A stretch of 64,000 nucleotides of DNA, taken from the NCBI RefSeq assembly GCF_020283565.1, contig NC_060063.1:21506777-21570776 (forward strand), read 5' to 3'. This document shows positions 24,678 through 36,684 of this stretch, piece after piece. Origin of the DNA: Trifolium pratense (lineage: Eukaryota; Streptophyta; Magnoliopsida; Fabales; Fabaceae). The notes beneath the pieces were generated by a model. It ran no database searches and was not told the origin of the DNA. It saw only the letters and a list, made by a program, of their open reading frames with translations. The position numbers and the translations under genes were made by a program. The stretch's first letter is position 1. Every line of letters begins with the position of its first letter.

Positions 24678-26079
24678 ATGAATAATAACAATGGTTTCCC
24701 TGCAAATCTTCCAATTCTTGATGGCAAGAATTGGGACCAATGGTGTGTGAAGATGAATGTAATCTTCAACTATCAAGATGTTGAAGATCTCATCACCACT
24801 CGTTATGAGCCCCTTGCAGCCAATGCAACACAGGATCAGCAAACTGCTTTCAGAGAAGTCAAGAAGAAAGACAGTAAAGCCTTATTCTTGATCCATCAAT
24901 GCGTGGATTAATCAAATTTTGAGAAGATTGCTGGAGCAAAAACTGCAAAAGCTGCTTGGGATATACTTAGCAATGCCCATGGTGGACGAGATAAAGTCAA
25001 GAAGGTGAAGCTTCAATCTCTTCGAAGACAGTATGAACTGGTGGGCATGTTGGATAAAGAATCCATTGGTGAGTATTTTACAAGATTACAAACTCTGGTA
25101 AATTCAATGAAAAACTATGGTGAAGTAATCTCTGAAGTACAAATCATTGAAAAAGTGCTTAGAACCTTGAACCCTGAATATGATCACATAGTGGTAGCAA
25201 TTGAGGAATCAAAAGACCTGTCTACAATGTCAGTGAATGAGTTGCAAAGTTCACTTGAGGCACATGAACAGAGGTTGCAAGAAAGGAAAGAAAAGAAAGA
25301 CAACAAAGCTACTCAAGAACAGGCTTTGTATGCAAAAAATGGAGGTCAATGGAATAAGAATGGAAAGGGAAAGAATAAATGGAATAAGCATAAGGCAAAT
25401 GCTGAGTTCAGTAATGATCACAATGGTGATCAAGATCAACCTGAATCTTCAAAGAAAGACAGTTTCATCAAGGGTAAGAATGGTGGAAAGAAGAGTGACA
25501 AGAGCAAGATTCAATGCTACAACTGTGAAAAGTGGGGTCACTATGCTTTTGAGTGCAGAAGCAAGGGAAAGAAGAAGCTCGACAATGAGGCACATCATGC
25601 TAGACAACATGATTCAGATTCAGATGGTTTCCTTCTGATGATGACAACAAATTCAGAAAGTGATAACTCTAAGCTATGGTATCTTGACAATGGATGTTCA
25701 AACCATATGACAGGGCATAGCGATTGATTATTGGAATTTGATGAAAATTTCAAAAGCAAAGTGAAGTTTGCATATGACAGCACTATATCAGTAGAAGGCA
25801 AAGGCAAAGTGATGGTTCAGAGGAAGAATGCTAATCACACTTTTGTCACTGATGTGCTGTATGTACCATCTATGAAGCACAACCTGTTGAGTCTTGGACA
25901 ATTACTTGAGAAAGGGTTCAATTACTCCACAAAAGATCACAACATTCAAGTATTTGACCCTCAGAACAAATTGATTTTGAAAGCACCATTGTCAAACAAT
26001 AGAACGTTCAAAGTGAATCTTCAAGCTTCTGCATTTCAGTGCTTTTCAAGTTTGATCACTGAAGATGAGAAATGGTTGT
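24678..26079 (+). pseudogene. Copia gag-protease region of element D, with stops
   Basis: The start is the ATG at 24678 (MNNNNGFPANL...). The upstream extension of the frame lies in the leader. Gag runs through a UBN2-type region to a CCHC knuckle (CYNCEKWGHYAFEC, from 25514). A TAA at 24909-24911 breaks Gag, and a TGA at 25725-25727 follows the protease motif where Trp is normal. Sequence on both sides of each stop stays in one frame, so these are point changes. The protease active site reads Asp-Asn-Gly (25686-25694) instead of Asp-Ser-Gly. The frame ends inside the pre-integrase region at the E insertion. Confidence 0.88.
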
Positions 26080-26216
26080 TGTAACGACCCAATTTTCATA
26101 TTATTATTAATTTTTTTTTATGTGTTAAAATATTTCATTTAACGTATCATTTTAATTAAGTTAATAACTTGAGTTATTTATCGAGTACTTTAGTTATTAG
26201 GCGAGTAGAGTGAGTT

Positions 26217-27524
26217 TGTTGGGAAATCGTTTCATAAAACACTTTTATAAACGCAGCGGAATTTTAAAATTAAAATTTCCCATCAATGGATTCTTGTGAA
26301 TGAGCATGATCAGGTCTAGAATATTACCTTTGAAGAACAAATTTGTGGTCGCCTTTCTTGATCACAAGCACCGCACTTGCAGCACCTCCACTTAGTCCAC
26401 ACGAACAGGAACCTTCGATCTCACAGTGCTAGCTGTTCTTGGATGAAGGCTGAGGGAATTTTGTGCGGTTTAGGGTTTAGAGAAATTCAGAATTTTTCTA
26501 AACTCAGTTAGGGTTTCAAAAACGTAACTACTGAACTTCATAAGGCTCTATTTATAGAGTTTCTTATGAGGTCTTTAGTTTACACGAAATTGGGCTTCTC
26601 AAGCCCAATAACCGTTTTTCACTAACTGCACCCCCACAATAAGTCTTACTTATTTTTCCCTTCTTAACTGTCCTTATGTGTGTGACCCTGTAGGTTCTTA
26701 TGACGTTGGCAATAATATTAATCGTAATATTATAAACAGTGAGCGGTATCTAGCAACACATCACTGTTACCCAAGTCACAGGAATGTCACGTGATCTGAC
26801 TAACCTTTCCGTGATAAATATCTTGTACACAATTACCCTTTTGTCCTCATGTCTATATTGAACACAAGGCATAGTATGTCATCCTTGTCTAGTTCAATAT
26901 TGGGCCCATAGACATATATCCCGTTATGTAGGAGGGACAAATTCCATCTAGGTCACTCATGTCCCTCAGCATGATTCGTGGGATACCCATCAACCAACTT
27001 TATAATTATCCAGTTACGGATAACGTTTGAATGGCAACAAGGTATTACACTCCTGCATCTAGGGTACATAGTGGTTTCAGGTCGAAGGGTGGAATACACC
27101 TTTTATCACTATGAGAAAACTTATGACATTTCATAACACTCTATGTAGTATTCTCATGGTGGGTCAATCCGATATAAAGTTACCCTTAACATTTATATCT
27201 AAGTGAAGACTTGATAACTCATTATCCATGATCAGTGAGATATGATCATCAGTCTACCAACATAATAGTCTTTATGCTTTAACGTTATCCCATTTCACAA
27301 TAAAGCTTGACTATGGATATGTTTAAGAATAGTGTTCTTATATTTAATGGAATCTCACGATTAAGTCATACTTAACGTTCCATACAATGAACTTACTATT
27401 CTAGTGACTCTATTATTATTTAACACATAAACATAATAAAGAAAAGCCTTTATTTAATAAGTAAATTATTCAATACATTTATTATGCAATTATAAATAAT
27501 TGGCCTCTAGGGCTTACACCAACA
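26217..27524 (-). repeat. 3' LTR of element F (1308 bp)
   Basis: The minus strand starts TGTTGGTGTAAGCCC and ends GATTTCCCAACA. The minus-strand TATA-like CTCTATAAATAGAG sits near 26545-26558. The purine tract CTAGTGGGAGAT lies at 27525-27536 on the minus strand. Confidence 0.95.
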
Positions 27525-27538
27525 ATCTCCCACTAGCA

Positions 27539-30500
27539 CTAGAGCCAATCAGGCATACTCCTAATACCTATGCCCCTAGTGTGGCCCTCATGCTTCGGCT
27601 GAGCAAGAGGCTTTGTAAGTGGATCAGCAGCATTGTCAAGTGTTGGTACTCTGCATATTTTCACATCTCCTCTATCAATTATTTCTCGAATAAGATGATA
27701 GCGCCTGAGTATGTGTTTGGACTTTTGGTGAGATCTAGGTTCCTTAGCTTGTGCGATTGCACCATTGTTGTCACAAAATAATTCAATGGGATCCACAATG
27801 CTAGGGAATATGCCAAGTTCAGTAATGAACTTCTTTATCCAAACAGCTTCCTTTGCTGCATTTGATGCAGCGATGTACTCAGCTTCGGTTGTAGAATCAG
27901 CAACTGTATCTTGCTTTGAACTCTTCCAGCTCACAGCGCCACCATTTATGCAAAACACATAGCCTGATTGCGACTTAAAGTCATCCCTATCTGTTTGGAA
28001 GCTAGCATCAGTGTAACCAATTACATTTAGCTCTTCTTGGCCTCCATATATTAGGAATGAGTCTTTAGTCCTCCTTAAGTATTTAAGGATGTTCTTGACA
28101 GCCACCCAATGAGCCTCACCAGGATCAGACTGATAACGGCTTGTTGCGCTTAAGGCATATGAAACATCTAGTCGAGTACATATCATGGCATACATGATAT
28201 ATCCTATAGCCGATGCATAAGGGATCTTACTCATGCGGTCTCTTTCTTCCTTAGATGAAGGAGACTGTGTCTTTGAAAGACATAGGCCATGTTGCATAGG
28301 AATGAATCCTTTCTTGGAATCATGCATATTAAAGCGTCTTAACACTTTATCTATGTATGTACTCTGGCTCAGGCCAAGCAGTTTTTGTGATCTATCTCTA
28401 TAGATTCTTATTCCTAATATATAGGCTGCTTCACCCAGATCTTTCATAGAAAAGCAATTCCCTAACCAAGTTTTAATTTGTTGCAAGGTAGGGATGTCGT
28501 TTCCTATTAGTAATATGTCATCTACATATAATACTAGGAATGCGACTATGCTCCCACTAACCTTCTTGTAAACACAAGGCTCATCTTCATTTTGAATGAA
28601 TCCGTACTGTTTTACAGTTTCATCAAAACGAAGATTCCAACTTCTGGAAGCTTGCTTCAATCCGTAGATTGACCGCTGTAATTTGCATATCTTTTTGGCT
28701 TCTCCTGGAATGCAAAAGCCTTCAGGTTGTGTCATATACACATCCTCAAGGAGACTCCCATTAAGGAAGGCAGTTTTTACATCCATCTGCCAGATTTCAT
28801 AATCATAGTTTGCAGCGATGGCAAGTAAGATCCGAATGGATTTGATCATCGCAACTGGTGAAAATGTTTCATTATAGTCTACCCCATGAATTTGTTTGAA
28901 ACCTTTAGCAACCAATCGCGCTTTATAGGTCTGTACCTTTCCATCCATGTCAGTCTTCTTCTTAAAGACCCACTTGCATACTATGGGTTTAATCCCATCA
29001 GGAGCCTCCACCAAGTTCCAAACTTGATTTGTGTACATGGAATCCATTTCAGATTTCATGGCTTCAAGCCACTTCTCAGATTCAGGGCCAGTAATGGCCT
29101 CTTGGTAAGTCACAGGCTCATCTTGATCCATGAGTAATACATCACCTTGTTCCGATATGAGATATCCATATCTTTCAGGTTCTTGACGTATCATGTTGGA
29201 CCTACGTGGTTCTTGTGTTATATGAGCAGGATTCTCTGTCACAACATCTTGTGCATCCCGCTCTTGTTCCTCCATTGGTGTGTCATTACTTTGTGGATCG
29301 TGAATTTCTTCAAGATCTACTTTCCTCCCACTGATTCCTTTGGAAACAAAGTCCTTTTCTAGGAATACTCCTGTTCGAGCGACAAACACTTTGCCCTCAG
29401 AAGGATTGTAGAAGTGATATCCTTTTGTCTCTTTTGGATATCCCACAAAGAAGCACTTGTCAGATTTAGGTTCAAGTTTAGTAGAAATTTGACGTTTTAC
29501 ATAAACTTCGCAACCCCAAATCTTTAAGTAAGACATATGTGGTTTCTTGCCACTCCACATCTCATATGGTGTCTTTTCAACCGTTTTAGAAGGAACACGG
29601 TTAAGTGTATAAGCTGCTGTTAATAGGGCGTGTCCCCAAAAGGAGTTTGGAAGATCAGCGTGACTCATCATAGACCGCACCATGTCCAACAAGGTTCGGT
29701 TTCTTCTCTCAAACACACCATTCCATTGTGGTGTTCCAGGAGGAGTGAGTTGGGATAAGATTCCACACTCTTTTAGATGGTCATCAAACTCTAGGCTTAA
29801 ATACTCACCTCCTCGATCTGATCGAAGGATTTTGATTTTCTTTCCTAGTTGGTTTTGTACTTCATTTTTAAATTCTTTGAACTTTTCAAAGGATTCGGAT
29901 TTATGCTTCATTAGATACACATATCCATATCTACTGTAGTCATCAGTAAATGTGATGAAGTATTGAAAACCTCCTCTAGCGTGTGTGTTCAATGGTCCAC
30001 ATACATCAGTATGTATGAGAGCCAAAAGATCACTTGCCCTTTCACCTTTACCAGTGAATGGGGTCTTTGTCATTTTTCCCAATAAACAAGATCTGCATGT
30101 TTCAAAAGATTCATAATCAAATGAATCCAAGAGCCCATCTTTATGGAGCTTGGAAATGCGTTTCTCATTTATATGGCCTAAACGACAGTGCCAAAGGTAT
30201 GTAGGATTTAACTCATTAGGTTTAATCCTTTTTGTATCAATGTTATATATTGGCATTTCAAGATCAAGAATATATAATCCATTACTCATTTGTGTTGTGG
30301 CATAAAAGATATCATTTAAATAAATGGAGCAACAATTGTTCTTTATTATAAATGAAAAGCCAAGTTTATCCAAACAAGAAACAGAAATAATATTCCTGCT
30401 AATGGCAGGTACATAAAAATAGTTCTCTAACTGTATTATTAAACCAGAAGGTAAAGTCAAATTATAAACTCCTACAGCTAATGCGGCAACTCTTGCTCCA

Positions 30501-31513
30501 TTTCCCACTCGTAGGTCGACTTCACCTTTAGCCAATCCTCTACTCCTTTGCAGCCCCTGCACATTAGTACAAATGTGAGAACCACATCCGGTATCTAATA
30601 CCCATGTAGAAGAAGTAGATAAATTAATTTCAATAACAAAGATACCTGCTGAATTGGAGCTCTCTACTCCATTCTTTTTATCTTCCAGGTATTTTGGGCA
30701 GTTCCTCTTCCAATGTCCAGTCTTGTTACAGTGGAAGAACCTACCCTCCTTTGCAACTCCCCCAGTGGGCTTCAAGGCTTTAGGGGTAGGTTTGGGTTTG
30801 GCAACTTCCTTGCCCTTCCCTTTGACTCCCTTTCCTTTGTTGCCCTTCCCTTTGTTTCCATTGCCAATCATAAGAACATGGTTGGACTTCCCTTTTGTTT
30901 TCATGTTCTGCTCAGCTTGCCTCAACATGCCTAGCAGTTGTGGCAGAGTCTTCTCCATGTCCGACATGGTGAAGTTCAGAACAAACTGATTAAAACTCTC
31001 CGGCAACGATTGCAAGATCAGATCAGTTGCAAGCTCATTTCCAAGTGGAAATCCCAATTTTTCTAAGTTCCCCACGTACCCAATCATCTTGAGCACATGT
31101 GGACTTACTAGAGATCCCTCAGATAGCTTGGCTGAAAACAGGGCTTTGGAAACCTCAAACCTCTCAATCCTGGCTTGCTCTTGATAGAGCGTTTTCAAGT
31201 GTTCGATCATATCGAACGCATTCATGTCCTCATGTTGCTTCTGAAGCTCAGAGGTCATGGTAGCCAGCATGAGGCACTTTGCATCCATGGCATCGTCAAG
31301 ACGCTTCTGATAAGCATCCCTTTGTGCCTTAGGAGCATTGGCGGCAGGTTCATCCTCAGGATTAGGTTGGGGTTCCTCAATAGCATACAGCTTTTTCTCG
31401 TGCATGAGGACTATCCTCAAGTTACGATGCCAATCAAGAAAATTTGTCCCAGACAATTTCTCTTTGTCAAGAATGCTTCGCAAAATGTTGTTCGAAGTAT
31501 TGGTGTTTGACAT
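27539..31513 (-). CDS. Ty1/copia Gag-Pol polyprotein (1324 residues)
   Basis: A self-contained retrotransposon polyprotein that would be cleaved into capsid, protease, integrase and reverse transcriptase/RNase H. From the ATG at 31511-31513 it shows a UBN2-type Gag (to about residue 205) and a basic Gly/Lys linker. A zinc knuckle near 277 reads FFHCNKTGHWKRNC, so the first Cys of CCHC is Phe. A protease WVLDTGCGSHIC lies near 306 and a pre-integrase zinc region LWHCRLGHIN near 440. The integrase has D-D(35)E spacing (ALIHTDVCGP; ILRSDRGGEY; NGVFERRNRT). Reverse transcriptase follows with the Tyr-Val-Asp-Asp site near 996, then RNase H with TDASF and STTEAEYIAAS. The stop lies just before the purine tract. 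The frame is unbroken and of usual length for the family. Whether the Cys-to-Phe change abolishes RNA packaging is not visible here. Confidence 0.96.
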   Translation of the reverse strand: MSNTNTSNNILRSILDKEKLSGTNFLDWHRNLRIVLMHEKKLYAIEEPQPNPEDEPAANAPKAQRDAYQKRLDDAMDAKCLMLATMTSELQKQHEDMNAFDMIEHLKTLYQEQARIERFEVSKALFSAKLSEGSLVSPHVLKMIGYVGNLEKLGFPLGNELATDLILQSLPESFNQFVLNFTMSDMEKTLPQLLGMLRQAEQNMKTKGKSNHVLMIGNGNKGKGNKGKGVKGKGKEVAKPKPTPKALKPTGGVAKEGRFFHCNKTGHWKRNCPKYLEDKKNGVESSNSAGIFVIEINLSTSSTWVLDTGCGSHICTNVQGLQRSRGLAKGEVDLRVGNGARVAALAVGVYNLTLPSGLIIQLENYFYVPAISRNIISVSCLDKLGFSFIIKNNCCSIYLNDIFYATTQMSNGLYILDLEMPIYNIDTKRIKPNELNPTYLWHCRLGHINEKRISKLHKDGLLDSFDYESFETCRSCLLGKMTKTPFTGKGERASDLLALIHTDVCGPLNTHARGGFQYFITFTDDYSRYGYVYLMKHKSESFEKFKEFKNEVQNQLGKKIKILRSDRGGEYLSLEFDDHLKECGILSQLTPPGTPQWNGVFERRNRTLLDMVRSMMSHADLPNSFWGHALLTAAYTLNRVPSKTVEKTPYEMWSGKKPHMSYLKIWGCEVYVKRQISTKLEPKSDKCFFVGYPKETKGYHFYNPSEGKVFVARTGVFLEKDFVSKGISGRKVDLEEIHDPQSNDTPMEEQERDAQDVVTENPAHITQEPRRSNMIRQEPERYGYLISEQGDVLLMDQDEPVTYQEAITGPESEKWLEAMKSEMDSMYTNQVWNLVEAPDGIKPIVCKWVFKKKTDMDGKVQTYKARLVAKGFKQIHGVDYNETFSPVAMIKSIRILLAIAANYDYEIWQMDVKTAFLNGSLLEDVYMTQPEGFCIPGEAKKICKLQRSIYGLKQASRSWNLRFDETVKQYGFIQNEDEPCVYKKVSGSIVAFLVLYVDDILLIGNDIPTLQQIKTWLGNCFSMKDLGEAAYILGIRIYRDRSQKLLGLSQSTYIDKVLRRFNMHDSKKGFIPMQHGLCLSKTQSPSSKEERDRMSKIPYASAIGYIMYAMICTRLDVSYALSATSRYQSDPGEAHWVAVKNILKYLRRTKDSFLIYGGQEELNVIGYTDASFQTDRDDFKSQSGYVFCINGGAVSWKSSKQDTVADSTTEAEYIAASNAAKEAVWIKKFITELGIFPSIVDPIELFCDNNGAIAQAKEPRSHQKSKHILRRYHLIREIIDRGDVKICRVPTLDNAADPLTKPLAQPKHEGHTRGIGIRSMPDWL

Positions 31514-33151
31514 GGTGATCTACAATTGTAAAAGTGAAAATATAAGTATTGAACAATTTTAATACACATTTAATTAGGCCTTTAATTAAACATGCTCTCT
31601 CACTATTTTACTCAAAACAAATGACCCTCGACATTTGATTCGGAAAATCCCGTTGGAAGATTTTCTAGTGAGAATGAGATCCATATTTCACTTCGTTTTA
31701 AGTCAGCGTTGGGCTGATTACACAAAACTTAGTTATTTAGGTAGGAAACGCCTTTCCAATTGTATCTCATACAACTCTCATATCCTTTCTATTGGGTGAA
31801 TAACACTTATTCTAATCCATCACATGGAATAACCCAATACTTGCTTCTAAAGTCATATAATCTTATTATATTTTCTTTAGTTAAGTTAGACCCATTAAAT
31901 AGCGATCGGATAAATAAATTACCTCACCGCAACTTATCAATATTGACAATGCACTTCGCGTTGGCAAAACCTACATTGATCGATATTGATCTTGAAGGGC
32001 GCTATTCGTTGGAAAGCAATAAAACTTAATATAAATTCCTTTGAGGGCTTTTATAATTAATTTGATCTCACCTTACCACGGCTTACATACAATGACGTCA
32101 CTCCATACATAACATGCATCAACATACATAATATAATAAAATGATATGGTTATGGCCCCTAGCGTGATTGTTCCCTCAAGCAAATGAGAGAACCTATGCT
32201 ATATCTAAGAACGACCTATACTTCTCCAAGATAGATCTTCATTGATGTCCTTCCTGTCCTATTTGCTAATCTTATATTACATCACTACAAGAAACTCGTG
32301 TTCATACGAGGGAGTGAGATGAGAAAAGAAATTACATCAAGAAAATATAAGAGAGGCACGACACGCAGGCCGTATTTAAAATCCCAAATAAAACGAAAAG
32401 AAGAACTAAGGCCATAACCATTCATCATGCAACTTTAATAACAATAAACACACAATTTATTATTATTACATTAGTCCAATTAATAAAACACCATGATTGA
32501 TCACCTTACGCAGAGTTAGCCGGGGGTTCCGCTGACCACTTCATCAATGAATCCTAATCGCATCAACACTTGATGCTTCAGATATAAACCCTAGCCGTAC
32601 TCTGTTTTTATAACAACACAACCCTTGTATTGTTACAGTAATTATTCATCAAAACGTTTCAGGATTTTGTTCACCATAGACGATTGGATATATGATGCTT
32701 CACCAGTTATCGGTTCCGAAGCTCACGCTCACAATCATCCATGCTCACGACAATCACTTAAAACTTTCAATGAACAATATGTTCTGTTTATATAACAACA
32801 CAACACTTGTATTGTTATAAACCCTAATACAACCACCATTCATCAAAACGTTTCAGGACTGCTAGTTCTAGATGAACGATCGGATATATGATGCTTCACC
32901 ATAAACGGTTCCGAAGCTCACGCTCACAATCATCCAAATTAAACGCCAATCACTCAAACATTCGAATGAATGACACGATCAATGTATCACATACACCGAT
33001 GCGTCGTATCAGAAATATATATCACATATATATTTTAAAACCGATCAATCAAATTTTATTAATCCTTGTTGTTCTTATTATTAATACCGATTCAAAATCA
33101 TATTAATAAAACAGTAATAAAACAGCAAACCGATTCATGGTTTCACAAGTG
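31514..33151 (-). other. 5' leader of element F
   Basis: A long untranslated region between primer site and gag. 31590-32040 matches the leader of element C. A segment of about 110-150 bp containing CATCAAAACGTTTCAGGA and CCGAAGCTCACGCTCACAAT is tandemly duplicated at about 32605-32740 and 32785-32930. Packaging signals would be expected here, but none can be identified by eye. Confidence 0.7.
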
Positions 33152-33163
33152 GCTCTGATACCA
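33152..33163 (-). other. Primer-binding site of element F
   Basis: The minus strand reads TGGTATCAGAGC one base inside the 5' LTR (initiator tRNA-Met). Confidence 0.95.
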
Positions 33164-33164
33164 C

Positions 33165-34472
33165 TGTTGGGAAATCGTTTCATAAAACACTTTTATAAAC
33201 GCAGCGGAATTTTAAAATTAAAATTTCCCATCAATGGATTCTTGTGAATGAGCATGATCAGGTCTAGAATATTACCTTTGAAGAACAAATTTGTGGTCGC
33301 CTTTCTTGATCACAAGCACCGCACTTGCAGCACCTCCACTTAGTCCACACGAACAGGAACCTTCGATCTCACAGTGCTAGCTGTTCTTGGATGAAGGCTG
33401 AGGGAATTTTGTGCGGTTTAGGGTTTAGAGAAATTCAGAATTTTTCTAAACTCAGTTAGGGTTTCAAAAACGTAACTACTGAACTTCATAAGGCTCTATT
33501 TATAGAGTTTCTTATGAGGTCTTTAGTTTACACGAAATTGGGCTTCTCAAGCCCAATAACCGTTTTTCACTAACTGCACCCCCACAATAAGTCTTACTTA
33601 TTTTTCCCTTCTTAACTGTCCTTATGTGTGTGACCCTGTAGGTTCTTATGACGTTGGCAATAATATTAATCGTAATATTATAAACAGTGAGCGGTATCTA
33701 GCAACACATCACTGTTACCCAAGTCACAGGAATGTCACGTGATCTGACTAACCTTTCCGTGATAAATATCTTGTGCACAATTACCCTTTTGTCCTCATGT
33801 CTATATTGAACACAAGGCATAGTATGTCATCCTTGTCTAGTTCAATATTGGGCCCATAGACATATCTCCCGTTATGTAGGAGGGACAAATTCCATCTAGG
33901 TCACTCATGTCCCTCAGCATGATTCGTGGGATACCCATCAACCAACTTTATAATTATCCAGTTACGGATAACGTTTGAATGGCAACAAGGTATTACACTC
34001 CTGCATCTAGGGTACATAGTGGTTTTAGGTCGAAGGGTGGAATACACCTTTTATCACTATGAGAAAACTTATGACATTTCATAACACTCTATGTAGTATT
34101 CTCATGGTGGGTCAATCCGATATAAAGTTACCCTTAACATTTATATCTATGTGAAGACTTGATAACTTATTATCCATGATCAGTGAGATATGATCATCAG
34201 TCTACCAACATAATAGTCTTTATGCTTTAACGTTATCCCATTTCACAATAAAGCTTGACTATGGATATGTTTAAGAATAGTGTTCTTATATTTAATGGAA
34301 TCTCACGATTAAGTCATACTTAACGTTCCATACAATGAACTTACTATTCTAGTGACTCTATTATTATTTAACACATAAACATAATAAAGAAAAGCCTTTA
34401 TTTAATAAGTAAATTATTCAATACATTTATTATGCAATTATAAATAATTGGCCTCTAGGGCTTACACCAACA
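33165..34472 (-). repeat. 5' LTR of element F (1308 bp)
   Basis: Same length as the other LTR, with about five differences seen (for example CTTGTGCACAATT versus CTTGTACACAATT). It drives transcription on the minus strand. Confidence 0.95.
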
Positions 34473-36672
34473 GAGTTAACGTGTAATTGGGCCAAGCCAA
34501 TTGGGCTTGAGGCCCAATGGGCCTTGTGTGTGTGTGGGAGGCGCCATATGGCCATGAGAGGAAGAGATAAATTCATTTTTCTCTTTTGTTCTTGTGCTCT
34601 TGAGAGAGGAAGAGAGAGCTTGAGGAGCTAGGGCAAAGGGAGAGCTAGGGATTCGAGAGCTTCGTCGTGTTTTCTTCGAATCCAGGTAAGAGAGTAGATT
34701 TCATATTCGTGGGTGACTCGAGGAAGGGGAGAATGTCGATTTCTCCTCACCCGAACTTCCTCCACCCCATTTTCGTTTTAGTTTTGGATGGACTTTCTTA
34801 ATGGAAATCGAATCTAAGGTTCATAACATGTTTAACATGCTCTTATCATGATGTATGAACGAATCTAATGGTTAAAAACGAGATTTATAAAGGATTAAAC
34901 TCAAGAACATTGTGTTCTTGAGTGTTTTGAGTAAAAGTGTTCAATCTTTACTTTTTCGATGTTTATGATGTAGATCTGAGAAATGAACTGTCCTTTTGTG
35001 TTTAGATATGTTTGTTGCACATGAATATAAACTTATTTGGGGTTTATAACACGAAAAATGGGATTTTTAGGTGAATTGGTGTGGAAAACGCAAGTTTTGA
35101 ACTGTCCTGACAGGAGGCACTCGCTAGGTCTTCGCTCAGCGAACGTGTGGCGAACAGCTCGCCACAGCTCGCTGCAGCTTCGCCACGAGCAGGTGATCCT
35201 CTGGTGAGGTTCGCGTAGGCTTCGCTAAGTCTTCGCTCAGCGAATAGTTCGCTGAATGTTCGCTGATAGCTCGCTATGAGATAGCCTTCCTCGGGTAACG
35301 TTCGTTTGAGGCTCGCTACCCCTTCGCTTAGCGAACAGTACTGGACCTGCAACTTTTTGTTGATGTTTATAAGTGTAATTAGGCACTTGTAACATGGATT
35401 TAAGGTATCCTAACATGCAATTAGGTGTTTATAACCATGATTAATTGTATTGTGATGATAGTTGTTGATTATATATGTGGAATATGATTGTGTTGATGAT
35501 GTTTATTTAAATGTCAAAGAAGTATATTAAGGTGTTAATCAACTTAATAAAGAAGGATATTAGAATTATGTTATTCTAATAAAGACGTATATTAAGGTAT
35601 AGTGTTATCTTAATAAAGAAGTAATGTTGGATAGTGTTCCACATTAGTAAAGGAAGAGCTTAATGCTAATTAAAATGATTGTGAGTGAATTCATGAAAAA
35701 CATATACATGCATTCATGAATATATGTGATATTGGATATTCCAATAAAGAAGGATATCGGATTATATTTATCCGATAAAGAAGGATATTAGAGGTGAGAT
35801 ACTCTAATAAAGAAGATGGTACCACATGCATTAGAGGTGTCTAGAGGACATAGCATGAATGTGAAGCATTAGATTGCATTAGGGATTATGTGTGCATTTT
35901 ATGATAAATGATGTTTGACACGTACTTGGTAAATGTTGATTGTTAATCCGTATGTGAGGAGCAGAGTCCGTCATGACTATAAAATGAACAACGCAGGGTC
36001 CGTCATGACCATAATCTGAACAATGTATTTGTGGTGTTATATTACATTAGGAACTTTATGTATATCCCTATTGTAATTGAGTTATGTGATATTTTGTTGA
36101 TGTTTTGGTATTGTCCGAGACGACGTGAAATTATATGTTTGGTGTATTTTGTGGATGATTGACTATGTGATAAATGAAGTATATGCATGATATATGATTA
36201 TGCATGAATGATGGTGAATATGTATAGATGTATGATATATGCATGATTATTGAGAAGTGTTAAGTACCATTTACTTACACTTATATTTTTGAGTATGTTG
36301 TCTAACTCTCTTTTATGTGTTATGTGCTGGACCGTTGGGGGTCCGGATTTTACAGGTTATGTGTGTTTCGTTGTTCGAGTCTTTGGTGACGCTCCGCTCT
36401 GATTGTGACACGGGAAAAAGGGGTTGTATATAGTATATAGAGTCATTCATGACTCATGTATCTAGATTGGAAAAATGTATCTCTTATAAGGAAATTTATA
36501 TTGTATAAAACGAGTTTTTATCAAATAATCATGTTAGTATTATTTTGTAAAGAGGAGTGTAATACCTAGAACTAATATTCTATAACTTAAATTGAAATTT
36601 TCCGTTGCGTATTTTGTAAAAGATTTAATAAAGGTAGAATTACATTAAAATAATGGGTTCGGGTGTTACAAT

Positions 36673-36684
36673 TGGTATCAGAGC
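36673..36684 (+). other. Primer-binding site of element E
   Basis: TGGTATCAGAGC two bases after the LTR end; initiator tRNA-Met type. Confidence 0.93.

Larger units (their letters stand above)
26217..34472 (-). mobile_element. Element F: full-length Ty1/copia retrotransposon nested in E's 5' LTR
   Basis: Flanked by GAGTT at 26212-26216 and 34473-34477. Two 1308-bp LTRs, a primer site beside the right LTR and an uninterrupted 1324-residue polyprotein make this the most complete copia copy in the window. LTRs differ at about five positions by eye. It is read on the minus strand. The only visible coding defect is in the zinc knuckle. Confidence 0.96.
26080..36670 (+). repeat. 5' LTR of element E, split by element F
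   Basis: Made of 26080-26216 and 34478-36670. It contains a dense TTCGC/AGCGAA cluster (about 35105-35338), a region with GATATTAG/AATAAAGAAG repeats (about 35515-35815), two GTCCGTCATGACTATAA-type repeats (about 35965-36015) and a GGACC/GGTCC hairpin near 36328-36346. Confidence 0.92.

Noticed and set aside
35044..35352. Minus-strand 102-residue open frame (and its copy at 40870-41076)
   Set aside because: It lies in the TTCGC/AGCGAA cluster of an LTR. The repetitive residues reflect the DNA motif, and the second copy is truncated by a small deletion.
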